From the NCBI RefSeq assembly GCF_020055675.1, contig NZ_JAIPUS010000009.1:62001-126000 (forward strand): a stretch of DNA of 64,000 nt, in the 5' to 3' direction. This document shows, in pieces, positions 9,730 through 19,200 of this stretch. Each line of letters begins with the position of its first letter. Positions within the stretch are counted from its first letter, which is position 1. The notes beneath the pieces were generated by a model. That model searched no databases. It had not been told where the DNA came from and worked only from the letters and a program-made list of their open reading frames with translations. The position numbers and the translations under genes were made by a program. This DNA comes from Marivita sp. Lineage in GTDB: Bacteria > Pseudomonadota > Alphaproteobacteria > Rhodobacterales > Rhodobacteraceae.

Positions 9730-10638
9730 ATGCAGACACCACAGAGTATCGACGCCGTCCAATCCACGCTGGCCGACACCGGCTATGTCTGCGGGCGGCC
9801 GCTGGCCACCGTGGTGTTCCTGTCGCTGAAACTGGGACGGCCGCTGTTTCTCGAAGGGGAGGCCGGCGTCGGCAAGACAGAGATCGCCAAGGCGCTGGCG
9901 AAGAGCCTGGGGCGCAAACTGATCCGCCTGCAATGCTACGAGGGTCTGGATGCATCGAGCGCCGTCTACGAATGGAACTTCCCGGCGCAGATGATTGCCA
10001 TCCGCACCGCCGAAGCGGCGGGTGGGGCAGACCGCGATGCCTTGCAAAAAGAGCTGTTCAGCCCCGATTTCCTGGTCGAGCGCCCGCTTCTCGAAGCAAT
10101 GCGCCCCGATGCCGCCGGGCCGCCCGTATTGCTGATCGACGAATTGGACCGCACCGATGAGCCGTTCGAGGCGGTTCTCCTCGAAGCGCTGTCGGATTTC
10201 CAGGTCACGATTCCCGAGATGGGCACGATCACGGCACCCGAGCCGCCGATTGTGATCCTGACCTCGAACCGCACCCGCGAAGTGCATGACGCGCTAAAAC
10301 GCCGGTGTCTCTATCACTGGGTCGACTACCCCGATTTCGACCGCGAGCTCGAGATCCTGCACGCCCGCGCGCCCGAAGCCTCGGCCAGGTTGAGCCGCGA
10401 GATCGTTGCCTTCGTGCAGCGGCTGCGCACCGAGGACATCTTCAAGAAACCCGGCGTTGCCGAAACCATCGACTGGGCGAAATGCCTTCTGGCGCTGGAT
10501 GTGATCGACCTGTCCCCCGAGGTGATCTCGGACACGCTGGGCGCGATCCTGAAATACCAGGACGACATCCAGCAACTTCAAGGTTCGGAGGCCAAACGCC
10601 TGCTGGACGAAGCCAAGGCATCTGTCGAACCGGCATGA
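9730..10638 (+). CDS. MoxR-family AAA+ ATPase (CoxD-like)
   Basis: MoxR ATPases are chaperone-like machines that act with a von Willebrand A protein to mature or insert metal cofactors in client enzymes. The start at 9730 (MQTPQSIDAV) follows a CAGGAG site and gives 302 residues; the track's 347-residue version adds an unsupported extension. Walker A is GEAGVGKTEIAKALA (~residues 43-57) and Walker B is VLLIDELDR (~residues 135-143), with a sensor asparagine in LTSNRTRE. It is followed 61 bp later by the VWA partner. Confidence 0.9.
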   Translation: MQTPQSIDAVQSTLADTGYVCGRPLATVVFLSLKLGRPLFLEGEAGVGKTEIAKALAKSLGRKLIRLQCYEGLDASSAVYEWNFPAQMIAIRTAEAAGGADRDALQKELFSPDFLVERPLLEAMRPDAAGPPVLLIDELDRTDEPFEAVLLEALSDFQVTIPEMGTITAPEPPIVILTSNRTREVHDALKRRCLYHWVDYPDFDRELEILHARAPEASARLSREIVAFVQRLRTEDIFKKPGVAETIDWAKCLLALDVIDLSPEVISDTLGAILKYQDDIQQLQGSEAKRLLDEAKASVEPA

Positions 10639-10669
10639 TGCTTCTCTGGTTCAAAAATATCCCGGAGGT

Positions 10670-10688
10670 CTGGAGGCAGAGCCTCCAG
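10670..10688 (+). repeat. short hairpin between the MoxR and VWA genes
   Basis: CTGGAGGC-AGA-GCCTCCAG is a perfect 8-bp stem with a 3-base loop. It follows an ATATCCCGGAGGT stretch of a kind I recognise from intergenic sites in Rhodobacteraceae. A second small dyad (GGCCAT-GTA-ATGGCC, 10691-10705) covers the start codon of the VWA gene, so folding could affect its translation. No U-tract follows, so it is not a simple terminator. Confidence 0.45.
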
Positions 10689-10699
10689 TTGGCCATGTA

Positions 10700-11950
10700 A
10701 TGGCCGAATACATCCCCCTCGAACTGCCCGACAATCCGCGTCTGGCACAGAACGTCATCCACTTCGCCCGTGCCCTCCGCCGGGCCGGTCTGCCGATCGG
10801 GCCGGGCCGGGTGATCGACGCCATCCGCGCCGTCGAAGCGGCGGGGTTCACCGAACGGATGGATTTTTACTGGACCTTGCACGCCTGTTTCGTGAATCGC
10901 CCCGAACACCGGGTGATCTTTGCGCAGGTCTTTCGTCTTTATTGGCGCGATCCGCAGTATCTTGAGCACATGATGTCGATGATGCTCCCGGCCATTCGCG
11001 GTGTGCAGGAGGAAAAATCCGCCGCCTCGGGCGAAAAACGCGCGGCACAGGCGCTTCTGGACGATCTGGTGCCGGATGTGCCGGAGGCAGAGCAGTCCGA
11101 AGAGGGCACCGAGATCGAGATCAAATCGACCCTCACAATGTCGGCGGAGGAAAAGCTGCGCACGCTGGATTTCGAGCAGATGTCGACGGCTGAGGTGGCC
11201 GCGGCGAAGCGGATGCTGGCGCGGATGTCGCTCCCGGTGAAACCGATTCCGTCGCGGCGCGGCACGGCGGCGGCGCTGGGGCGACAGGCGGATTACCGGC
11301 GCACGCTGATGAAATCCATGCGGCAGGGCGGCGAGATTCGCACCATTGCCCGCAAGACGCCGCGCCCGCGCTGGCCCAACCTGGTCGTGCTCTGCGATAT
11401 TTCCGGGTCGATGAGCCAGTATTCGCGCATGGTGCTGCATTTCCTGCACGCGGTCGCGAACGAGAAAGGCGCGGGATGGGCCAGGGTGCATGCCTTCACC
11501 TTCGGCACGCGCCTGACGAATATCACCCGCCACCTGGCCACGCGGGACGTGGACGCCGCCCTGCGCGCCGCGGGAGCGCAGGCGCAGGACTGGGAGGGCG
11601 GCACGCGGATCGGGCAATGTCTGCACGCCTTCAACCGCGACTGGTCGCGCCGGGTCATGGGGCAGGGTGCGGTGGTTCTGCTGATCACGGACGGGTTGGA
11701 CCGGGACGATGCGGGGGCGCTGGAGCACGAGATGGAGCGGCTGCACCTGTCGAGCCGCCGGCTGATCTGGCTCAACCCGCTTTTGCGCTGGGACGGATTC
11801 GCGCCCAAGGCGACGGGTATCCGCGCGATGCTGCCCCATGTCGACAGTTTCCGCGCGGGTCACTCGATCCAGTCGCTGGAAGAGCTTGCGTTGGCGATAT
11901 CGCGCCCGGATGATCCGGGCGAAAAGGCACGCATGATAGGCATGCTCTGA
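10700..11950 (+). CDS. VWA domain-containing protein (CoxE-like)
   Basis: A 416-residue protein whose C-terminal half is a von Willebrand factor A domain with an intact MIDAS motif, CDISGSMSQ (~residues 233-241), and a later threonine/aspartate in LLITDGLDRD (~residue 330). It pairs with the upstream MoxR ATPase; in Oligotropha the CoxD/CoxE pair helps assemble the CO dehydrogenase active site. No molybdenum hydroxylase is encoded nearby, so the client is unknown. The start is the first ATG after the inter-gene hairpin; no strong ribosome site is visible. Confidence 0.88.
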   Translation: MAEYIPLELPDNPRLAQNVIHFARALRRAGLPIGPGRVIDAIRAVEAAGFTERMDFYWTLHACFVNRPEHRVIFAQVFRLYWRDPQYLEHMMSMMLPAIRGVQEEKSAASGEKRAAQALLDDLVPDVPEAEQSEEGTEIEIKSTLTMSAEEKLRTLDFEQMSTAEVAAAKRMLARMSLPVKPIPSRRGTAAALGRQADYRRTLMKSMRQGGEIRTIARKTPRPRWPNLVVLCDISGSMSQYSRMVLHFLHAVANEKGAGWARVHAFTFGTRLTNITRHLATRDVDAALRAAGAQAQDWEGGTRIGQCLHAFNRDWSRRVMGQGAVVLLITDGLDRDDAGALEHEMERLHLSSRRLIWLNPLLRWDGFAPKATGIRAMLPHVDSFRAGHSIQSLEELALAISRPDDPGEKARMIGML

Positions 11951-11963
11951 CAGGTCGGGCCAA

Positions 11964-11981
11964 TGCCCCCGTGTGGGGGCA
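11964..11981. terminator. candidate bidirectional hairpin between converging genes
   Basis: TGCCCCC-GTGT-GGGGGCA lies between the stop of the VWA gene (plus) and the stop of purL (minus). The stem is strong, but neither side has a convincing run of T, so intrinsic termination is only possible. Confidence 0.4.
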
Positions 11982-12083
11982 CGGAGACGTAGAATTCCCG
12001 ATCTGTCTCGATGCTCCAATCGGTTCGGTCGTTTGGAGCAGATGCTTTCCCAGGCTGTGTCCGGCGCCGATCCGTGGTTCGGT

Positions 12084-14246
12084 TCAAACGGCGAAATGGC
12101 TTGCGAAGGCTGATTGGTGCAGGTCTGTCAGCTCGGACAAGGGGGCCTGGCTGCGACCGAACCGGACGGTGTCGCCGGTGAAACGTCCGACGCTCTGGAT
12201 CGGCACTCCCGCTTGACCTGCGGCGATCATCAGGGCTTCGGCCTGATCGAAATTGCAGGCGACCAGATACCGTCCCTGGTCTTCGCCATAAAGCCGGGCC
12301 TGATCGGTCTCGTCGATCAGGACGCCCACGCCAGAAGCGCTGGCCATCTCGAAAGCGGCCAATGCAAGCCCGCCATCCGACAGATCGGTACAGGCCTTGA
12401 TCAAATCGCGTTGCGCGAGGATGAATTCGCCATTGCGGCGTTCGGCGATCAGGTCCACCGCGGGGGCATCGCCTTCTTCGCGGTTGAAGACCTCGCAGAG
12501 CAGCGCGGACTGGCCCAGGTGACCTTGTGTATCCCCGATCACAAGCGCCACATGCCCGTCGCGGGCCCGCCCGAGGATCGGCTCTTCGTCCGCAGCGATC
12601 AAGCCGACCGCGCCGATGGTGGGGGTCGGCAGGATCGCCTGGCCGTCGGTTTCATTGTAGAGCGAAACATTGCCGGACACGATGGGTGTGCCGAGCGCTT
12701 CGCAGGCGCGGCCGATGCCCTGCACCGCCCCGACGAATTGCCCCATGATCTCGGGTTTTTCAGGGTTGCCGAAATTCAGGTTGTCGGTTGTGGCCAGAGG
12801 CCGCGCACCCACGGCGCAGAGATTGCGGAAGGCTTCGGCCACGGCTTGTTTGCCGCCTTCGACCGGGTTTGCGCGGACATATCGCGGCGTCACGTCCGAG
12901 GTGAAGGCCAGCTTTTTGTCGGTGCCATGCACGCGGATCACACCGGCGCCCCAGCCCGGTCCTTCGACGGTGTCGGCCATCACCATCGTGTCGTATTGTT
13001 CGAATACCCAATTGCGCGCGCAGTAATTCGGGCTGCCGATCAGCGATTTGAGCGCATCGACGGGATCGACCGCCGGGACATCGTCAAGCGGCGCGGGCGG
13101 TTCTGACGGTTCCCATGGGCGGTCGTATTCGGGGGCGGAGGAGCTGAGGCGCGACAGGGGCACGTCAGCCTTGGTGACGCCGTCATGGACGACGAGGAAT
13201 CGGTCTTCGGCGATGGTTTCACCGACGATGGCGAAGTCGAGATCCCATTTGTCGAACACCGCGCGGGCCTCGGCCTCTTTCGCGGGGTCGAGCACCATGA
13301 GCATGCGTTCCTGGGATTCCGACAGCATCATCTCGTAGGCGGTCATTCTTTCTTCGCGCTGAGGCACCTTTTCCAGATCGAGGCGGATGCCAAGCTGACC
13401 CTTGTCGCCCATTTCCACGGCGGAACAGGTCAGGCCAGCAGCGCCCATGTCCTGAATGGACACGACTGCGCCTGTCTGCATCAGCTCGAGGCAGGCCTCC
13501 ATCAGGCGTTTTTCGGTGAACGGATCGCCGACTTGAACGGTGGGGCGTTTTTCCTCGATGGTATCGTCGAATTCGGCGCTGGCCATCGTGGCGCCGCCGA
13601 CCCCGTCACGTCCGGTTTTCGCACCAAGATAGACCACCGGGCGGCCGACGCCGCTGGCCGCCGAATAGAAGATCTTGTCCGCATCCGCCAATCCGGCGGC
13701 AAACGCGTTGACGAGGCAATTGCCGTTATAGGCCGCGTGAAACCGGACTTCGCCGCCAATCGTGGGCACGCCAAAGCAATTGCCATAGCTGCCGATGCCT
13801 TCGACCACGCCATGTACAAGCTGGCGCGTCCTGGGGTGGTCTTTTTCCCCGAAGCTGAGCGCATTCATCGCCGCCACCGGGCGCGCGCCCATGGTGAACA
13901 CGTCGCGCAGGATGCCGCCGACACCTGTTGCTGCCCCTTGATGGGGTTCGATGTAAGAGGGGTGGTTGTGGCTTTCCATCTTGAACACCACGGCCTGACC
14001 GTCGCCGATATCCACAACGCCCGCGTTTTCGCCGGGACCGCAGATCACCTGCGGGCCGGTGGTGGGCAAGGTCTTGAGGTGAATCTTGGACGACTTGTAG
14101 GAACAATGCTCGTTCCACATGGCCGAGAAGATGCCGAGTTCGGTGAAACTCGGCTCGCGGTTCAGGATCCGCAGAATTTCCGCATATTCATCGGCATTGA
14201 CGCCGTGGGCGGAGATCAGGTCTTCGGTGATGGCGGGGTCTTGCAT
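12084..14246 (-). CDS. purL: phosphoribosylformylglycinamidine synthase subunit II
   Basis: The synthetase subunit that makes FGAM from FGAR, ATP and the ammonia delivered by PurQ/PurS. At 720 residues it is the small (Bacillus-type) PurL, which needs separate PurQ and PurS; those are not in the window. I prefer the ATG at 14246 (MQDPAITED) to the one two codons upstream because AGAGGA is then correctly spaced. Typical segments are [20 protein letters not shown] near the N-terminus and [16 protein letters not shown] (~residue 90). The plus-strand ORFs across it are shadows. Confidence 0.95.
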   Translation of the reverse strand: MQDPAITEDLISAHGVNADEYAEILRILNREPSFTELGIFSAMWNEHCSYKSSKIHLKTLPTTGPQVICGPGENAGVVDIGDGQAVVFKMESHNHPSYIEPHQGAATGVGGILRDVFTMGARPVAAMNALSFGEKDHPRTRQLVHGVVEGIGSYGNCFGVPTIGGEVRFHAAYNGNCLVNAFAAGLADADKIFYSAASGVGRPVVYLGAKTGRDGVGGATMASAEFDDTIEEKRPTVQVGDPFTEKRLMEACLELMQTGAVVSIQDMGAAGLTCSAVEMGDKGQLGIRLDLEKVPQREERMTAYEMMLSESQERMLMVLDPAKEAEARAVFDKWDLDFAIVGETIAEDRFLVVHDGVTKADVPLSRLSSSAPEYDRPWEPSEPPAPLDDVPAVDPVDALKSLIGSPNYCARNWVFEQYDTMVMADTVEGPGWGAGVIRVHGTDKKLAFTSDVTPRYVRANPVEGGKQAVAEAFRNLCAVGARPLATTDNLNFGNPEKPEIMGQFVGAVQGIGRACEALGTPIVSGNVSLYNETDGQAILPTPTIGAVGLIAADEEPILGRARDGHVALVIGDTQGHLGQSALLCEVFNREEGDAPAVDLIAERRNGEFILAQRDLIKACTDLSDGGLALAAFEMASASGVGVLIDETDQARLYGEDQGRYLVACNFDQAEALMIAAGQAGVPIQSVGRFTGDTVRFGRSQAPLSELTDLHQSAFASHFAV

Positions 14247-14384
14247 CGGCATCCTCTTGATCGTTCCGCTTCTCCTTACGCCAAGCGGTCAGGCGGCGAA
14301 AGGCCTTCCCCCTTGCGCGAAATTTTGCACATGTGGTAGTGAGCCTTCCGCACACGGGTGTCGACAGTCGGGAGGGTGTTGGAC

Positions 14385-14624
14385 ATGCTGCAAAAAATCG
14401 GAGCGCATTGCCGGCTTGTAACTGCGGCCCTGATCGCCGGGCCGTGGCCCGGTCGCGACCTTGCAGATGTCGAGGCCGCGTTGGCGGGGAGGCCTACCTT
14501 GACACAGGCGGCCGTGATTGGCGGCGTGCTGGCGCTTCTGGCGGGGTTTTCGTTTTTCGCGGGACAGTTCGGGCTTCTGGGCCTCGCGGTTTTCTGGCTT
14601 GCCGTTATTCTGGTCATCGCCTGA
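14385..14624 (+). CDS. small membrane protein of unknown function
   Basis: A 79-residue protein starting at 14385 (MLQKIGAHCRL), where GGGAGGG lies about 9 bp upstream; the track's start at 14358 lacks this. The second half is strongly hydrophobic, with two closely spaced membrane segments (residues ~40-58 and ~60-78). I recognise no family. It is divergent from purL. Confidence 0.55.
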   Translation: MLQKIGAHCRLVTAALIAGPWPGRDLADVEAALAGRPTLTQAAVIGGVLALLAGFSFFAGQFGLLGLAVFWLAVILVIA

Positions 14625-14639
14625 TCGGCGTGCCACGGA

Positions 14640-14779
14640 AATAAGCGGTATTTGAAGTATACATTTGTATGCTATTGAAAACACGTATTTTTTATAATTT
14701 ATCTGATCTGCTTTTGCTGCGCTCCCGTAATTTTGGTCACGATGTCAATGACGACCGATGAGAATGAAAGGAGACGAAG
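14640..14779 (+). promoter_or_regulatory. AT-rich leader with a TATAAT element upstream of the 57-aa gene
   Basis: This stretch is far richer in A and T than its surroundings. It contains a perfect TATAAT (14693-14698) and a TTGAAA (14675-14680), but their spacing is only 12 bp, so they do not form a standard sigma-70 promoter together. It is probably the promoter region of the 57-aa gene with an unassigned -35. Confidence 0.35.
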
Positions 14780-14953
14780 ATGGGTATTGGACTTGGAATT
14801 CTGACCTTCGGCACCTTGGGGTTCGTCCTTGCTTTTGCCTATTCAAGCATTCGGGCCATCGAAAAGCACAAGGCGTCGGATGCGCCGAAATCGGCCCTGT
14901 CGCGTGACGGCATCGCGGAGCGCATGTCACGCCAGGCCAAGGCGCGAAGCTGA
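14780..14953 (+). CDS. 57-aa single-pass membrane protein, absent from ORF track
   Basis: The reading frame MGIGLGILTFGTLG... encodes 57 residues: an N-terminal hydrophobic helix (residues ~3-24) and a basic, polar C-terminal tail ending RQAKARS. It is too short for the supplied track. Support comes from a very strong ribosome site (AAAGGAGACGAAG before the ATG), high third-position GC and a sensible membrane-anchor-plus-tail layout. I know no family. The 100 bp upstream are unusually AT-rich. Confidence 0.7.
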   Translation: MGIGLGILTFGTLGFVLAFAYSSIRAIEKHKASDAPKSALSRDGIAERMSRQAKARS

Positions 14954-15043
14954 CACGTCCGCCGTGCGATCCGAAGAAAGGCGGTGCCAAAGGTGCAGCC
15001 TTTCTCGTGTCTGATTCCACGGGTCGGTGAAGGCGGATTCTGC

Positions 15044-15071
15044 AAAAAAAGGCCGAGCTAAAAGCTCGGCC
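15044..15071 (-). terminator. intrinsic terminator for the LysR gene
   Basis: On the minus strand a perfect 9-bp GC-rich stem (GGCCGAGCT / AGCTCGGCC, 3-base loop) is followed directly by seven T residues. It lies ~140 bp beyond the LysR stop. On the plus strand it would also be a hairpin after the 57-aa gene, but without a T run. Confidence 0.85.
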
Positions 15072-15126
15072 GTAGTCCAACAGGGAGGTATGAAGATGAT
15101 GCGCAAATCAGCGTGTCACCTCATGT

Positions 15127-15145
15127 TTGCTGAATATGTCAGCAA
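15127..15145. repeat. perfect dyad TTGCTGA-N5-TCAGCAA
   Basis: A 7-bp inverted repeat around ATATG lies between the LysR terminator and the LysR stop. It could be part of the LysR 3' end or a protein site. A ribosome-site-like AGGGAGGT followed by ATG (15090) on the plus strand is nearby, but the frame it opens runs through LysR antisense and I do not call it. Confidence 0.35.
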
Positions 15146-15211
15146 TCCTGTGTCTGGCAAGAGGAGTTGCCTTCCGCTGCCGTCATTCCCGCTATGCTTG
15201 AGGTGCATGGG

Positions 15212-16132
15212 TCACACTTTGTCCGCGCGACCGACCTCCAGTGCCTTGCGGGTCTGGCGGTGTGCAAAGATCTCCTCCTGGACGAAATCCCGAAAGGCCG
15301 CGATGCGTTTGGACTGGCGGAGTTCTTCAGGAAAGGCAAGGAAAACAGGGACTTCACTGGATTCCAAATCCGGGATCACGCGCCGGACGCTCGGGAAATC
15401 CTCGATGATGTAATCGGGCAGAACGCCGATTCCGAGGCCCGACAGAACGCTTTGCAGGACGCCGAAATAGTTATTGACCGTCAGGGTCGACCGGATGTCC
15501 TGCGTGAGCAACTGTTGCACAAGTGTCATACCCGCGCTGACCTGTGCGGCACGCGGATTCTGGCAGATTAGACGGTGCTGTGAGATATCCTCGATCGTCA
15601 AAGGCTCGCCATGTTCGGCGATGTACTCGGGGGTCGCGTAAAGCCGCATTCGGATCGACATCAGTTTCTTGCGGATCAGGTCGGCCTGGCTCGGTTCTTT
15701 CATGCGCACGGCGACATCGGCCTCGCGCATGGGCAGGTCGAGAACGCGCTCCTCGAGCATCAGGTCGATATTGAGGTCCGGGTATTTCTCGTAAAGTTTG
15801 GGCAGGCGCGGCGCGAGCCAGAGCGAGCCGAACCCGATGGTGGTGGTCACGCGCAGTTCGCCGAACACCTCTTCTTCGCTGTCGCGGATACGGGCGGTGG
15901 CTGCCTCGATCCGCTTGTTCATGGAGCGGGTGGCGTCGAACAGCAATTCACCTTGTTCGGTGAGAATCAGCCCGCGGGCATGGCGGTGAAACAACACGGT
16001 ATTGAGCGCTTCTTCGAGCGCCCGAACCTGCCGGGACACCGCGGATTGCGACAGGTGGAGCATGTCGCCGGCGTGCGTGAGGCTTCCTGCGGCGGCAACT
16101 GCGTGGAATATTCTGAGCTTGTCCCAATCCAT
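15212..16132 (-). CDS. LysR-family transcriptional regulator
   Basis: A 306-residue regulator with the LysR winged helix-turn-helix at residues ~5-62 (AAAGSLTHAGDMLHLSQSAV then SRQVRALEE) and a substrate-binding effector domain from ~residue 90. It is divergent from the indolepyruvate:ferredoxin oxidoreductase gene across 164 bp holding a perfect dyad, the classical arrangement for a LysR gene and its target. Its effector is unknown; an aromatic 2-oxo acid or related compound would fit the neighbour. Confidence 0.93.
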   Translation of the reverse strand: MDWDKLRIFHAVAAAGSLTHAGDMLHLSQSAVSRQVRALEEALNTVLFHRHARGLILTEQGELLFDATRSMNKRIEAATARIRDSEEEVFGELRVTTTIGFGSLWLAPRLPKLYEKYPDLNIDLMLEERVLDLPMREADVAVRMKEPSQADLIRKKLMSIRMRLYATPEYIAEHGEPLTIEDISQHRLICQNPRAAQVSAGMTLVQQLLTQDIRSTLTVNNYFGVLQSVLSGLGIGVLPDYIIEDFPSVRRVIPDLESSEVPVFLAFPEELRQSKRIAAFRDFVQEEIFAHRQTRKALEVGRADKV

Positions 16133-16231
16133 CTTTTACTCTTTTTCCGTTCGGGCCCGTCTATAGGGCATAAATTGATTATTGCACGAGATCTTATCGA
16201 AACACGGAAATTTCAACAGAAATTGGTAGCA

Positions 16232-16250
16232 AGGTCAGTATATGTGACCT
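16232..16250. promoter_or_regulatory. candidate operator AGGTCA-N7-TGACCT
   Basis: AGGTCA (16232-16237) and TGACCT (16245-16250) are perfect inverted halves around GTATATG, in the divergent LysR/oxidoreductase promoter region and about 47 bp upstream of the oxidoreductase start. Symmetry, position and an AT-rich centre fit a LysR-type site. Binding by the adjacent regulator is inferred. Confidence 0.6.
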
Positions 16251-16296
16251 AAATTTGCACCATGACAAGGCACCATTTCACGCAGGGAGGCGTAAA

Positions 16297-19200
16297 ATGA
16301 CCAAAGCCGAGATTACGCTGAATGACCGTTTCGATCTTTCCAAATCGCCTGTTCTGCTGAACGGGACGCAGGCGTTGGTGCGGTTGATGCTGACGCAAAA
16401 AGCGCGCGATGTTGCAGCGGGCCTGAACACGGCCGGCTATGTCACGGGCTACCGTGGTTCGCCACTCGGCGCGGTCGATCAGCAGATGACCCGCGCAGCA
16501 AAATTCCTGGATGCCGCCGATGTGACCTTCAAGGAAGGGCTGAACGAAGACTTGGCCGTGACCGCGCTTTGGGGTGCGCAGCAGGCCGAATTGCGCGGCG
16601 AGGGCACCCATGACGGGGTGTTCGGGCTTTGGTATGGCAAGGGGCCGGGCGTGGACCGGTCCGGCGATGCGATGCGCCACGCGAACATGGCTGGCACGTC
16701 GCCGCAGGGCGGTGTCGTGATGGCCATGGGAGACGACCATACCGGCGAATCCTCGACGGTGCTGCACCAGTCCGACTGGGCGATGGTGGACGCGTATATG
16801 CCCGTCGTGTCGCCCGCCGGGGTGCAGGAAATCCTTGATTACGGTCTTTACGGCTTTGCCCTGTCGCGGTTTGCCGGGCTTTGGGTCGGTCTCAAGACGA
16901 TGAAGGACACGGTCGAGGCGACGGCGGTTGTCGATGGCCGGCCGGACCGGATGAGTTTTGTCCTGCCCGAGTTCGACATGCCCGAAGGCGGGCTGAACAT
17001 CCGTCTAGGTGACACGCCGCACAACCAGGAAATGCGGATGATCGACCACAAGCGCCTTGCGGCAGAGGCGTTCTCGCACGCCAACAAGATGGACAAGCGG
17101 GTCTGGGGCAAGCCCGGTGCCAGGATCGGCCTTGTCGCGGCGGGCAAGAACTGGCTTGACCTGGTGCATGCGCTGTCGTTGCTGGGGATTGATGCCGCCG
17201 AGGCGGAACGGCTTGGGATCACGACCTACAAAGTGGGACAGACCTGGCCGCTGGACATGAAGGGCTTCCAGGACTGGGCCGAGGGGCTTGATCTGATTGT
17301 CGTCGTTGAGGAAAAGCGCAAGCTGATCGAGGTGCAGATCAAGGGAGCGATATTCGACGACAGGCGCGGCCGGCGCGTCTGGGGCTGGCACAAGGGTGGT
17401 GGCGCCGGATCGACGCACGGCCCCGAGCTTTTCCCGACGCGCGGGTCACTCGACCCGATCCTGATTGCCGAGAAATTGGGCCAGATCCTGATCGAGGAAG
17501 GCCGCGACACGGATCACATCAAGGCCGGGATGCAAGCCCTTGATGAGGCTCGAAAAGCCGACAATGCCGAAGAAATCGCGCCGCGTCTGCCGTATTTCTG
17601 TTCGGGTTGTCCGCACAATTCCTCGACCAAGGTGCCAAAAGGCAGCCGCGCCTATGCCGGGATCGGCTGTCACTACATGGTGCAATGGATGGACCGAGAA
17701 ACCCTTGGGTTCACTCATATGGGCGCGGAGGGCGCCAACTGGATCGGCGAATCGCTGTTTTCCAAGACGCCGCATGTTTTTCAAAACATCGGAGACGGGA
17801 CCTATAACCATTCCGGGGTGCAGGCGATCCGTGGGGCCTTGGCTGCGGGCACGACGATCACCTACAAGATCCTTTACAATGATGCCGTCGCCATGACCGG
17901 TGGGCAGAAGAACGATGGCGGGCTTGGCCCTCAGCAGATCGCAGCGGAACTGCGCGCGATGGGCGTGAAACATCTTGCGGTCGTCTATGACGAGAAAGAG
18001 GAGGTTGACCTGAAGTCCTTCCCGCAAGACATTGAATTTGCGGAACGGTCGGATTTGCAAACCGTGCAGGATAAGTTTGCAAAGGTCCCGGGTGTCAGCG
18101 CCATCGTCTACATCCAGACCTGCGCCGCCGAAAAGCGCCGCCGCCGCAAGCGGGGGCAGTTTTCGGACCCGGACAAGCGTGTGTTCATCAACACCGATGT
18201 CTGCGAAGGCTGCGGCGATTGCGGCGTACAGTCGAACTGCGTGTCGATCGTGCCAAAAGACACCGAACTGGGCCGCAAGCGGGCGATCGACCAGTCGTCC
18301 TGCAACAAGGATTTTTCCTGCCTCAAGGGGTTTTGCCCGTCTTTCGTAACGCTCGAAGGGGCGCAGACGAAAAAGGCCGCCACGGCGGAGATCACGCTGC
18401 CCGACATGCCGGAGCCGCGTTTGCCCGAAATTAACGGGACTTGGAACATGGTGATCACCGGTGTCGGTGGAACCGGCGTTGTGACCATCGGCGCCGTGCT
18501 GGCGCAGGCGGCGCAGATCGATGGCAAGGGGGCTGGCATGATGGAAATGGCAGGCCTCGCCCAGAAGGGCGGCGCAGTCCATATTCATCTGCGGCTCGCG
18601 GATGCGCCCGACGATATCAGCGCCATTCGCGTGGCGACCGGGGAAACCGATGCGCTTATCGGCGGCGACCTTGTTGTCAGCGCCGGGGCAAAGACCCTGG
18701 GATTGATGCGCACGGGGCGTACCGGCGGCGTGGTGAACAACCACGAATTCATGACGGGCGATTTCACACGCGATACGGAATTCGCACTTCCAAGCGACAG
18801 GCTGCAAGTCGCCCTGCAAGCGCGGCTGGGTGACAGGCTGGACTTGTTCGACGCATCCGAACTGGCGCAAGCCACGTTGGGGGATTCGATCTTTTCGAAC
18901 ATCATGCTGCTCGGGGCGGCATGGCAACGTGGCTTGGTGCCACTGTCCCGTGCTGCCATTGTCCGATCCATCGAATTGAACGGGGCGGCGGCTGAAAAGA
19001 ACATCCGCGCCTTCGAAATTGGCCGCTGGGCGGTGGTCTGTCCCGACGACGCGCAGCAGGCGATCGCGCCGAACGTGGTGTCGCTGCCCAAGACGCTGGA
19101 AGATCGTATCGCATATCGCGCCGATCATCTGGTGAAATTCCAGGGCAAACGGCTGGCCAAGCGGTATTGCAAGCTGGTCGATCGGGCGCAGGACCCGCGA

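Noticed and set aside
14675-14698. Sigma-70 promoter from TTGAAA and TATAAT
   Set aside because: The spacing is 12 bp, too short for a working -35/-10 pair.
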